Assembly (NCBI RefSeq): GCF_052116145.1
Contig: NZ_JBQKLQ010000001.1
Coordinates: 806,001-870,000, forward strand
Reading direction: 5' to 3'
DNA length: 64,000 nt
DNA from: Fundicoccus sp052116145
Lineage (GTDB): Bacteria > Bacillota > Bacilli > Lactobacillales > Aerococcaceae
Made by a program: the position numbers and the translations under genes. Below are positions 43,770-52,005 of the stretch, in pieces (positions within the stretch are counted from its first letter, which is position 1; the number at the start of each line of letters is the position of its first letter). The notes beneath the pieces were generated by a model, which saw only the letters and a list, made by a program, of their open reading frames with translations, had not been told where the DNA came from and searched no databases.

Positions 43770-43877
43770 TTAGTTATCATGAGTTTGACGTTGAAGTGAC
43801 TTCACTAATTGAAAAGCTTGGTATAGTATTACGGCAAGGGAAAAATATACTTGCAGTTTTCTTAAAGAGTTTTTCAA
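43770..43877 (-). CDS. Putative 35-residue small membrane protein after ccpA
   Basis: A TTG start at 43877 preceded by AAGAAGGA (10-base gap) opens 35 codons. The peptide has a basic N-terminus (K-N-S-L-R-K-L), a hydrophobic centre (V-Y-F-S-L-A-V-I-L-Y) and a polar basic end. It lies 17 bp after the ccpA stop and before a terminator, so it would be co-transcribed. I do not recognise it; conservation in relatives would decide whether it is real. Confidence 0.45.
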   Translation of the reverse strand: MKNSLRKLQVYFSLAVILYQAFQLVKSLQRQTHDN

Positions 43878-43893
43878 TGTTATCGCATCCTTC

Positions 43894-44892
43894 TTATTTT
43901 GTCGTTCCTCGTTTAAGAACTTTATGAGGTAAAATAATTTGTTTTTCATCAATGTCTTCACTGTTCATAATTTTAGTTAATAGTCGCATTGCAACCGCAC
44001 CAACATCATAAAGCGGGAATTGAATACTTGTTAATTCAGGACGAACATATTGAGTGATTGGTGAGTTATTACTTGCTACCACTTCAAATTCCTCAGGAAC
44101 TTTAATTCCGCGGTCTTGTAAAGCATTTAATATGCCTACTGCCACTTCATCTTGTGAAACAAAAGCTGCTGTAGCATCTGCATCTAATAACTGATCAACA
44201 ATTTTTTCGCCATCTTTATATGAATAAGATTTTTGGAAAAGTAACTCTTCGTCTAAATCTAAACCATGTTTCTTTAATGCTTCTAGGTAACCTACATTAC
44301 GGAAACTACGGTTAATCACATCTTCATTAGGTCCTGTTACTAAAGCAACGCGACTTCTGCGCTCTAGAAGGTCTTCAACAACCTCTTTTGCAGCTTCACG
44401 GTAATCAATATTAACTGTAAAGAAATCATCCTCTAATAAAACAGTCCCTGCAAAAACAACAGGTGTATTCGTTCTTTGAACTTCTTTTTTTATGCTATCA
44501 CTAATATTGTTCCCCATGTAGATAATGCCATCAACTTGCTTAGATAAAAGTGTATTAAACACTTGTAGCTCTTTCTCTGAGTTTTCATCAGAGTTAGCTA
44601 AAATGATGTTATATTTATACATTGAGGCAATATCATCGATACCTCTGGCCAATGATGAAAAGAATAAGTTTGTTACGTTAGGTATAATAACTCCAACTGT
44701 AGTAGTTTTTTTACTTGCTAATCCACGTGCAACAGCGTTAGGTCGATAATCTAATCGATCGATTACCTCTGACACTTTTTTGCGTGTGCTTGGCTTCACA
44801 TTTGGGTTACCATTCACTACACGTGAGACAGTTGCCATAGAAACGCCAGCTTCTCTTGCAACATCATAAATTGTGATGGTTTGCTTCTCCAT
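43894..44892 (-). CDS. ccpA: Catabolite control protein A
   Basis: CcpA is the LacI-family master regulator of carbon catabolite control, binding cre sites when complexed with HPr-Ser-P. The 332-residue protein begins with I-T-I-Y-D-V-A-R-E-A-G-V-S-M-A-T-V-S-R-V (6-25), the HTH of CcpA. The hinge helix contains N-A-V-A-R-G-L-A-S, followed by a periplasmic-binding-like core. A cre-like site lies upstream. Several carbohydrate promoters in this window also carry cre-like motifs. Confidence 0.93.
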   Translation of the reverse strand: MEKQTITIYDVAREAGVSMATVSRVVNGNPNVKPSTRKKVSEVIDRLDYRPNAVARGLASKKTTTVGVIIPNVTNLFFSSLARGIDDIASMYKYNIILANSDENSEKELQVFNTLLSKQVDGIIYMGNNISDSIKKEVQRTNTPVVFAGTVLLEDDFFTVNIDYREAAKEVVEDLLERRSRVALVTGPNEDVINRSFRNVGYLEALKKHGLDLDEELLFQKSYSYKDGEKIVDQLLDADATAAFVSQDEVAVGILNALQDRGIKVPEEFEVVASNNSPITQYVRPELTSIQFPLYDVGAVAMRLLTKIMNSEDIDEKQIILPHKVLKRGTTK

Positions 44893-44955
44893 AAAAAAAT
44901 CCTCGCTTTCAGAAAATCATATATTCACACATAATCTATCATAGCGATTTACATT

Positions 44956-44971
44956 TTGCAAGCGTTTTAAT
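44956..44971. promoter_or_regulatory. cre site upstream of ccpA
   Basis: TTGCAAGCGTTTTAAT fits the cre consensus WTGNNARCGNWWWCAW at all but one position, about 65 bp before the ccpA start. Autoregulation is the likely meaning. Confidence 0.6.
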
Positions 44972-45180
44972 TACATTTAAACATTTTATTACCAACGATT
45001 GTTTGAAAAAGAGTATTTTCAAAGTCTTTATGCAATTTTAAAAAGTATGATAAATATTTTAATAGAAAAAGATAGTTTTTTGTTATTAACACACACACTA
45101 TCATTTGGTGAATCTCTCACTCTGGTATTTGTGAAGAGTTGTTCATTCAAGAATTTTTCATGAAATCGTACTCAACGGAT

Positions 45181-45228
45181 AAAAAATGATTAATCGCTGA
45201 AAAACCTGCCTTCAACGATTAATCATAA
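45181..45228 (-). terminator. Terminator after the YtxH gene
   Basis: Minus-strand arms ATGATTAATCG and CGATTAATCAT enclose a loop of about 20 bases and are followed by six T. Confidence 0.7.
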
Positions 45229-45238
45229 GAGTTCTATA

Positions 45239-45694
45239 TTACGCTTTATCTTTTACTTCGTCAACTGCATCTTTAGTTTCTTCAGCTAAATGTGTCGCTT
45301 CATCAGCTACAGTATCAGCTAAATTACCAGCATCGTCTTTAATTTTATGTTTAGATTGCTCTAGTTCGCTTTTTACTTTACTCCACTCTTGAGACGCTTC
45401 TTTAGATAAATCGTTCACTTGAGTTTTAAACTGATTCGCTGAATCTTTCAAATTAACTTTGATATCTTCAGTTGCTTCTGCTGCTGCGTCATACATTTCT
45501 ACACCACGTTCAACTGCATAATCAGAATACTCTGAGGCACGATCTAGTAATTGGTCTAACTCATCTTGTATGTCATCTCTTAATTCTTTACCTGATTTTG
45601 GTGCGTATAAAAGCGCGGTTGCTCCTGCAATGGCTGCTCCAAAAAGTGCTCCTAAGAAAAATCCACTATTGTTATCTTTTCTCACTTTCAACAT
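45239..45694 (-). CDS. YtxH domain-containing protein
   Basis: In this 151-residue protein residues 10-30 form a membrane segment with the YtxH signature F-F-L-G-A-L-F-G-A-A-I-A-G-A-T-A-L-L-Y-A followed by P-K-S-G-K-E-L-R-D. The remainder is a long amphipathic, charged helix rich in Ala, Asp, Glu and Lys. Such proteins are often linked to general stress. It is encoded right after the DUF948 gene with a 12-bp gap, a conserved pair. Confidence 0.9.
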   Translation of the reverse strand: MLKVRKDNNSGFFLGALFGAAIAGATALLYAPKSGKELRDDIQDELDQLLDRASEYSDYAVERGVEMYDAAAEATEDIKVNLKDSANQFKTQVNDLSKEASQEWSKVKSELEQSKHKIKDDAGNLADTVADEATHLAEETKDAVDEVKDKA

Positions 45695-45706
45695 TCCTTT
45701 CTATAA

Positions 45707-46249
45707 CTACTTTAGATTAATTTCACCAGCTGTTGAAGATGGCTTTGTTTTTGTTAATGATACAAGTTCTGATTCAGAATCTACTTCTGAAAGATTGACT
45801 GTAGTTTCTGCAAATGACTGATTGGGCGTTGCTACTTTCGTCTGCGCTTTTGGCTTAGATCGCGTCGACTTAATAAAACGTTCCAGTGGTGAGGTTTTCT
45901 TTTTACTTGCGCCACTCAGTAAATTAGAGGTCAACTGTTTGGTTGAACTATTTACATCTGAAACAGTGACACCTAAATCACCAATTGCTGTAAACAATGG
46001 GTCAGTCTTACTCAGTTTACCATTTACGTCGTCTACCAATGTGTTAGCCTTGTTTAGAAGTCCTTCAACCTCAATCGATAAATTATCTACATCTTTTGTT
46101 ACAATATCGATGGTTGAATTCAATCTTTGGACAGTATCACGAATTTCTTTCATAATCGTGGACAGCCTCGAAAGATTAATACTAATAAACCCAACTAAAA
46201 CAGCAAACGCAAGCGCCGCAATCAAGCCTGCAATTTCTCCGATACTCAT
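45707..46249 (-). CDS. DUF948 domain-containing protein
   Basis: A 180-residue protein with one N-terminal membrane span (about 5-25), a coiled-coil DUF948 region (L-S-R-L-S-T-I-M-K-E-I-R-D-T-V to about 110) and a basic, disordered C-terminus. Function is unknown. It forms an operon with the YtxH gene downstream. Confidence 0.88.
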   Translation of the reverse strand: MSIGEIAGLIAALAFAVLVGFISINLSRLSTIMKEIRDTVQRLNSTIDIVTKDVDNLSIEVEGLLNKANTLVDDVNGKLSKTDPLFTAIGDLGVTVSDVNSSTKQLTSNLLSGASKKKTSPLERFIKSTRSKPKAQTKVATPNQSFAETTVNLSEVDSESELVSLTKTKPSSTAGEINLK

Positions 46250-46370
46250 GCTAGAAAATCACTCCTTTACTGTTTTCATGTTATAAATATACCATTTTAA
46301 TTAAATTATCACAAACATTATCGCTCTATTGACAAAAGTATATTGCTGTAAATAAAATTAATAACAAAAT

Positions 46371-46402
46371 ACCTCGCGACACATTTCCGTGAAACGAGGT
46401 AG
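46371..46402 (-). terminator. Terminator after the gntR gene
   Basis: Minus-strand ACCTCGTTTCACGG...GTCGCGAGGT hairpin followed by ATTTTG, downstream of the regulator that ends the mannan operon. Confidence 0.6.
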
Positions 46403-46425
46403 CTTACTAGGTGTTCGAAAATTCA

Positions 46426-47139
46426 TCAAGCTCTAGTTAAAACAAATTCAACTTGAAATTCGTCATACTTATGAGTAGAAATGGAATATTCAAACAGTTC
46501 TCCCGTATTTAAATAACCAGTTTGTTCGACGATCGCAACTGGATCTCCCTGTTCAAGGGCAAGTTCTTCCGCTTCAAAATCATTTGACTTTCTAACCGTT
46601 ATTTTGCGGTGTGCGCTTTGAATACTGGCATTAAGAGTAGATTCAATATACTCATAGATTGAACCGTTGACATTCTCTAGCTTTAAACCTGGGATCACAT
46701 CAATCGGCATATAAGTCTTTTCAATGGCCAGTGGCTTTCCGTTCAGAAATCTGACCCGATGAATATGGTAGACAAAACTATCTTTTTCAATATTTAAGCT
46801 ATTCGAAACATGTTCAGTAGCGACATCCACGGTGAAGTTAAGAACCTTACTATGAACTGCTCCCTCTTCATACAAAGCAGAGGTCCCCATAAACTGACGC
46901 GACATCATTAAACGTTGAATCTCAACTTGGCTAAGGTCTTTAACAAAAGTACCATAACCTCTTCGCTTGATAATTAGTCCCTCACTCACAAGAATGTCTA
47001 ATGCTTTCTTCATGGTCATTTTACTAACTTCGAATCGTTCACACAATTCTTTTTCCAGAGGGAGTTGTTGATTTGGTACATATTCCCCAGATAATATTTG
47101 TTTTCTTAGTTCATTCGCAATATACGTATACTTAGGCAT
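46426..47139 (-). CDS. GntR/HutC-family regulator of the mannan locus
   Basis: A 237-residue repressor with a GntR winged helix (about 4-70, with L-P-L-E-K-E-L-C-E-R-F-E-V-S-K-M-T) and a UTRA effector domain (about 90-230), as in regulators sensing phosphorylated sugars. It is the last gene of the nine-gene operon beginning with the epimerase. HutC-type repressors often bind palindromes built on GTATATAC, and such a site lies in the operon promoter (55565-55578), so autoregulation of the whole locus is inferred. Confidence 0.9.
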   Translation of the reverse strand: MPKYTYIANELRKQILSGEYVPNQQLPLEKELCERFEVSKMTMKKALDILVSEGLIIKRRGYGTFVKDLSQVEIQRLMMSRQFMGTSALYEEGAVHSKVLNFTVDVATEHVSNSLNIEKDSFVYHIHRVRFLNGKPLAIEKTYMPIDVIPGLKLENVNGSIYEYIESTLNASIQSAHRKITVRKSNDFEAEELALEQGDPVAIVEQTGYLNTGELFEYSISTHKYDEFQVEFVLTRA

Positions 47140-47205
47140 AAATACCCTCCCTTTTATCTTAATAACAAAATTTCTTGCGAGCTAACACTTCTACTTTAGC
47201 ATAAT

Positions 47206-48192
47206 TTAAGCCTGTTCGCTTGGTTTTTTCTCGTTAAGTGATAAGTATATATCTTTTCTCATGAAATCTGAGAAATCAGGTATATATTCATGGCCGAACT
47301 CTGGGAAAAACAACAGTTCTTTATCAGTCGTAATCTTGTTATAGACGCCGAATTGTAATTTGGGGTGACAAACTCGGTCTTCAAGTCCAATCCCCCACAA
47401 TACATTTGCTTTTAAATCTGAGACGAAAAATTGTAAGTCTATATAGTCAAGCGTATTGAAAAAATATTCTTCATGCTTATGCTGTGGGTCATTGAATCGA
47501 AACCAGTAAGCTAACTCTTCATAAGCTGATTGTTCAACATCTAAACGATAAGCTTCACGAAAGTTACTTAAGAAGGGATAGAGTGTAAAGACCGTTTGAA
47601 TTCTTTTTTCAAAGTAACTAGAGATTAATGCTAAAGCACCACCTTGTGAAGCACCATAAGCATATAAATTATCAGTATCCACCATTGGCATGTGTGTGAC
47701 AATTCTAGTTAGTTGATAGATGTCTAAGTAAACTTGACGGAAGAAGAGATTATCAGGTCCTTCCTTAAGCCCACGAATAATGTGACCCTTTAAAGAATTT
47801 CCGCGACTAACTGTCGTGTCTTCAGAAGGCCCACCCTGACCCCTAACATTTAAAGTAACAGTTAAGATGCCTTCGGCAGCATAGGCGATTTTATCGCCCC
47901 AATCGCCAGCATTACTATGGTAACCATGGAATTGAAATAATACAGGCATTTTCTTTTGAATATTCTTTGGCCGAACTATCTGGGCATGTATCCTAGCCCC
48001 ATTGACACCTTCAAAGTAAAGATCAAAGCCTTCGGCAATGCTGGAATATATCTCGTGCTGAACTAGTTGATAGTTTACTCCTAAATCTTCTACCTCTTTT
48101 TTCCCCTTTTTCCAGAATTCATCAAAGTCTGCTGGTTTTAAATCACTGGACTGATAGTCTCCCCAATTTTCTAATGCGACTGTTTTTAACAT
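47206..48192 (-). CDS. Acetylxylan esterase/cephalosporin-C deacetylase family (AXE1)
   Basis: A 328-residue alpha/beta hydrolase of the AXE1 (CE7) family, without signal peptide, so cytoplasmic. The nucleophile is S182 in G-A-S-Q-G-G, the oxyanion region R-G-Q-G-G-P is at 117-122, and Asp and His are likely in G-L-E-D-R-V and G-H-E-Y. It probably removes acetyl groups from imported oligosaccharides. In this locus, acetylated manno-oligosaccharides are the likely substrate (inference). Confidence 0.88.
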   Translation of the reverse strand: MLKTVALENWGDYQSSDLKPADFDEFWKKGKKEVEDLGVNYQLVQHEIYSSIAEGFDLYFEGVNGARIHAQIVRPKNIQKKMPVLFQFHGYHSNAGDWGDKIAYAAEGILTVTLNVRGQGGPSEDTTVSRGNSLKGHIIRGLKEGPDNLFFRQVYLDIYQLTRIVTHMPMVDTDNLYAYGASQGGALALISSYFEKRIQTVFTLYPFLSNFREAYRLDVEQSAYEELAYWFRFNDPQHKHEEYFFNTLDYIDLQFFVSDLKANVLWGIGLEDRVCHPKLQFGVYNKITTDKELLFFPEFGHEYIPDFSDFMRKDIYLSLNEKKPSEQA

Positions 48193-48210
48193 GCTATCCC
48201 TCTTCTTTTA

Positions 48211-49614
48211 CTAGTTATCTAATGTCAGACAATTATTATCGGCAACAGTCTTGAACCAATGACCTGACTTCTTAATTGTTTTTACTTGAGTATGAATGTT
48301 AGTCGAAATAAAGCCGTAGCGGTTTTTATAAGCATTTGACCATGACCAACAATCGATTGGTGTCCATAAATGGTAACCTACACAGTTAGAGCCTTCTTCT
48401 ATTCCTCTATGTAACTCTAGCAAATGTTCCTTAATAAAGTTAATACGGTAATCATCTTGAACAACACCTTGTTCATCTTGAAACAGCTCTTCATTCGAGA
48501 CACCCATGCCGTTTTCAGCAACGAACCACGTAATATTGCCATAATTATCTTTGATATTCTTAGCAATATCATACAAGGCTTTAGGATAAATTTCCCAACC
48601 ACGATCAATATTCATACGACGTCCCGGCATATCAAAATCCTCATAATACTTATTAGGCATCCAATTAAATCTTAAGCTATCTGGTGACACATCTGGTTGC
48701 TTTACTCGGTGAGGATGATAGAAATTAACACCTAATATATCAACGGTATTGTGTTTTATAATAGCCAGTTCCTCATCTGTAGCGTCAAAAAGCACATCGT
48801 CATTACTTAATAGTTCTAATAGTTCAGCTGGATAAGCTCCTAAAACAGAAGGATCTAAGAACAGTTGATTAATCCATAAGTTCGCAATTCTTGATGCCTC
48901 TTGGTCTGCTTCATCTTCGCTCGCTGCATAAGATGGCGTTAGATTCAGGATGATACCAATCTGTCCTTCAGGATTTTTATTAACTTCTTTAAATTTAGCA
49001 ACTGCTTTTGAAGAAGCTAATTGTAGGTTATAAGCAACTTGAACTGCTTTTTTACCATCCACTACTTTAGGATAGTGGAATTGATATAAATATTGACCGT
49101 CAACGACAACCATCGGTTCATTATGAGTAAACCATTCACTCACACGATCACCAAATAGTTTGAAACATTGTTCTGCAAATTTTACAAATAATTCTACAAC
49201 ATGTTTTGATTCCCAACCGCCATACTTATCATATAATTCAACTGGCAAATCAAAATGATGTAAGTTGATAAAAGGTTTAATACCATTTGCGATCAGCTCA
49301 TCAATCACATTATTATAGAAATCTACACCATCTTGATTCAAAGAAGCTGTTTCAAAATCGTCTATTAAGCGAGTCCACTGAATTGATGTTCGGACACTAT
49401 TTAAACCGGTTTGTTTCATCAATTGAATATCTTCTTTATAACTATTATAAAAATTTGAGGCTGTATCTGGACCTACTTGATTGTGGAAACTTTCTGGTTC
49501 AATTTCATACCAATAATCGAAGACATTCGCATGTTGTTTATTAAAGCGACCTTCACTTTGTGGGCCAGATGTGGCTGCGCCCCAATAAAAATTCTTCGGA
49601 AATTCTAAATTCAT
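48211..49614 (-). CDS. Glycoside hydrolase family 1 enzyme
   Basis: A 467-residue GH1 beta-glycosidase, cytoplasmic. The acid/base is E166 in T-H-N-E-P and the nucleophile E367 in V-A-E-N-G. The C-terminal loop reads D-C-W-S424-W-S-N-A-Y-K-N431-R-Y433, very like the phosphate-binding S-W-S-N-x-Y-x-K-R-Y of 6-phospho-beta-galactosidase, but with Asn for the key Lys. It may act on beta-mannosides or beta-glucosides, phosphorylated or not; the neighbours favour manno-oligosaccharides. It sits between DUF624 and the esterase. Confidence 0.9.
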   Translation of the reverse strand: MNLEFPKNFYWGAATSGPQSEGRFNKQHANVFDYWYEIEPESFHNQVGPDTASNFYNSYKEDIQLMKQTGLNSVRTSIQWTRLIDDFETASLNQDGVDFYNNVIDELIANGIKPFINLHHFDLPVELYDKYGGWESKHVVELFVKFAEQCFKLFGDRVSEWFTHNEPMVVVDGQYLYQFHYPKVVDGKKAVQVAYNLQLASSKAVAKFKEVNKNPEGQIGIILNLTPSYAASEDEADQEASRIANLWINQLFLDPSVLGAYPAELLELLSNDDVLFDATDEELAIIKHNTVDILGVNFYHPHRVKQPDVSPDSLRFNWMPNKYYEDFDMPGRRMNIDRGWEIYPKALYDIAKNIKDNYGNITWFVAENGMGVSNEELFQDEQGVVQDDYRINFIKEHLLELHRGIEEGSNCVGYHLWTPIDCWSWSNAYKNRYGFISTNIHTQVKTIKKSGHWFKTVADNNCLTLDN

Positions 49615-49631
49615 AATATACCCCTCTATGT

Positions 49632-50195
49632 TTAATTTTTTAATTGTAACTGAGCGTCTTGTATCAACTCTTGGTAACGAGACATCATCAATTGACTCAA
49701 CTTAACGTACAAGCCCGGCAATAAGCATACTAATATAATTAGATTGCTATAGCCTATGATAATCGCCACGATAATGAAAAGAGAAAAACTCAATGAAGTG
49801 GTCCAATAACGGACAGAGCTATAAAAAGCTGTTAGCAAAGCTTCCTCTTCGGTCGAAACATCACTGATCACTTGAACATAACTCAGCCAACTAGTAAATA
49901 CTGTACACACAATAAAAACTAATAATATGATATAGCTAAAAAAGTTTATCAAAGGATGGTTGAGTTTCATGTATAGCGTGCTCGCTAGAAAAAGATTGAT
50001 AAAAAGTAACAACCAAACAACTGATAAAGCTTGCTGATAACGTGTCTTTTTGACCACCTTCTCTGGATAATCTTCTTCATAAAAGCCAATTAACGTTTGG
50101 ACAATTCCTTTCGTGAAAATTCTGATCCAAAAATGCCCCGAATGACTAATCATCTGATAAATATAATTTATCCACTTTACCATATTTGCTTTCAT
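49632..50195 (-). CDS. DUF624 (YesL-like) membrane protein
   Basis: In this 187-residue membrane protein with four to five hydrophobic segments, residues 60-180 fit the DUF624/YesL family, often encoded beside CUT1 sugar ABC transporters of polysaccharide loci. Its exact role is unknown. Five bp separate it from the permease upstream; it is within the mannan operon. Confidence 0.8.
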   Translation of the reverse strand: MKANMVKWINYIYQMISHSGHFWIRIFTKGIVQTLIGFYEEDYPEKVVKKTRYQQALSVVWLLLFINLFLASTLYMKLNHPLINFFSYIILLVFIVCTVFTSWLSYVQVISDVSTEEEALLTAFYSSVRYWTTSLSFSLFIIVAIIIGYSNLIILVCLLPGLYVKLSQLMMSRYQELIQDAQLQLKN

Positions 50196-50200
50196 TGAGA

Positions 50201-51055
50201 CTATCCTTTCACTGAACCTGAGACACCATTATAAATATGCTTTTGTAAAAATAAGAATAAAACTAAAATTGGTACAATTACAATCACTACTCCAGCTAAT
50301 ATAACCGGCCAATTTGTGCCATAAGGTCCTTTAAAAGCAAATAATGCAGTCGAAATCACCTTAAGTTCGCGACTTGGCATGTACAGGAAAGGATTATAAA
50401 AGTCATTATAGATAGCCACACCACTGATGACTAAAATCGTTACCATCGGTGCTTTTAAATTCGGCAAAATGACGCGTCTGAACACTGTAAAGTAGGATGC
50501 ACCATCAATAATAGCTGACTCATCTAACGAAATAGATATTTCATCTAAATATTGTAAAAAAATGTAAATTGAGATAACATCCGTTCCTAAACTCAAAATA
50601 ATCACTGACCACATCGTATTGAAGAGACCAAGTGAGTTGATGATTTGAAAAGTGGCCACTTGACTTGTAATTCCTGGGATTAACATCGCAGCCATATATA
50701 AAGCCATGATCACTTTTTTCAATTTAAAATCAAAACGATGAATCGCATACGCAAACATGGCCCCTAAAAGCAATTTTCCAATCATACTTATAATGAAAAT
50801 AATCAACGTGTTTTTGAAACCTACTAACATGTCACCTTCGACAAAGGCCCGTGTATAATTTTCGATGGTCCAAGTTTCTGGCAAAGCTAGGACACCACTG
50901 TTTAAAAATTCATCATTTGTTTTGAACGAACCAATGAAAACTACCAACACAGGCAGAATAGCTACAATAGCTCCAATTATTAAAACACCATATTTAAAAA
51001 TCGTTCCCAAATACAATTTTTCTATTATCGATTCTTTACTGACAGCTTGTTCCAT
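50201..51055 (-). CDS. Carbohydrate ABC permease, MalG type
   Basis: A six-span inner permease of a CUT1 importer. The EAA loop is visible as D-E-S-A-I-I-D-G-A-S-Y-F-T-V-F-R-R-V near residue 190. ATG at 51055 is chosen because GGGTGAG precedes it; an alternative GTG at 51073 would overlap the upstream gene by 14 bp. It pairs with the MalF-type permease. There is no ATPase gene in the cluster, so an MsmK-like shared ATPase elsewhere is presumably used. Confidence 0.92.
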   Translation of the reverse strand: MEQAVSKESIIEKLYLGTIFKYGVLIIGAIVAILPVLVVFIGSFKTNDEFLNSGVLALPETWTIENYTRAFVEGDMLVGFKNTLIIFIISMIGKLLLGAMFAYAIHRFDFKLKKVIMALYMAAMLIPGITSQVATFQIINSLGLFNTMWSVIILSLGTDVISIYIFLQYLDEISISLDESAIIDGASYFTVFRRVILPNLKAPMVTILVISGVAIYNDFYNPFLYMPSRELKVISTALFAFKGPYGTNWPVILAGVVIVIVPILVLFLFLQKHIYNGVSGSVKG

Positions 51056-51059
51056 TTTC

Positions 51060-51932
51060 TCACCCTTTCTCACGTAGGAACCATCTTTGGACGATTGTCA
51101 CAAATAAGACAATAAACAATAGGATAACCGCCATTGCAGAAGCTAAACCTACACGATTGTATTCGAAGGCTGTTTCAATTGTTTGAATAACAAAGGTCGA
51201 AGTCCCGTTTGATCCTCCGGTCATAATATATGGGATATCAAAGACGCTAAGTGAGCCTGAGATACCTAGAATGATATTTAAAAAGACAATATTTTTGATA
51301 CTTGGCAAAATAATAAATCTAAATTTATGCCAATTGTTGGCGCCGTCAATTTCAGCTGCTTCATAAATTTCTGGATTAATGGATTGAATTGACCCCAAGA
51401 ATATCAGAAAGTTGAAGCCTGTATAACGCCAAACCGACGTAAATGCAAGGGATATATTGTTAATTGCCCGATTCCCTAGCCATAACTGAATTTGGTCTTC
51501 CAGGCCAATCATAGTTAAGATTGTATCGAGAGTCCCCCCACCTTTATAGAAATAAAGGAAGATAAATCCAATAGCAACCCCATTTAACAGATATGGGAAG
51601 AATAAGATACCTTTCCAAAAATTTGCAAACTTCACTTTAAATGATAAAAGTGTCGCAAACAACAAAGCAATGCCTAGTTGGAAAAAAGTGGCAAAGAAAT
51701 AATAAAGGCTAGTTTTAAAAACAGAGAAATAACGTGGATTCGTTAGAACCGTCTTATAATTATCTAGACCCACAAATTTTTGATTAGGACTGTAACCATT
51801 CCAGTCAGTTAAACTATATTGAAACATTTTAACAAGTGGAAAATATGAAAACAGCACCAATAAAACTAGGGGTATGATTGTAAAAGTAAAGATCAGTATT
51901 TTTTTTTCGGCATTAGCATTAAATTTTTTCAT
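51060..51932 (-). CDS. Carbohydrate ABC permease, MalF type
   Basis: A 290-residue permease with six spans, starting with M-K-K-F-N-A-N-A-E-K-K and a first span about 12-34. The EAA loop is E-A-A-E-I-D-G-A-N-N-W-H-K-F near 190-203. It is the partner of the MalG-type permease and follows the binding-protein gene by 73 bp. Confidence 0.92.
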   Translation of the reverse strand: MKKFNANAEKKILIFTFTIIPLVLLVLFSYFPLVKMFQYSLTDWNGYSPNQKFVGLDNYKTVLTNPRYFSVFKTSLYYFFATFFQLGIALLFATLLSFKVKFANFWKGILFFPYLLNGVAIGFIFLYFYKGGGTLDTILTMIGLEDQIQLWLGNRAINNISLAFTSVWRYTGFNFLIFLGSIQSINPEIYEAAEIDGANNWHKFRFIILPSIKNIVFLNIILGISGSLSVFDIPYIMTGGSNGTSTFVIQTIETAFEYNRVGLASAMAVILLFIVLFVTIVQRWFLREKG

Positions 51933-52005
51933 GAGCTACTCCTTTTATTAATAGTAGCGCTCGTTTAGGAGCGCTACACAATTCTACCTTTTTACCAGAC
52001 CTATA

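Noticed and set aside
45822..46286. 154-codon plus-strand ORF opposite the DUF948 gene
   Set aside because: Fully antisense to a recognisable DUF948 protein with its own ribosome site and membrane segment; judged a shadow.
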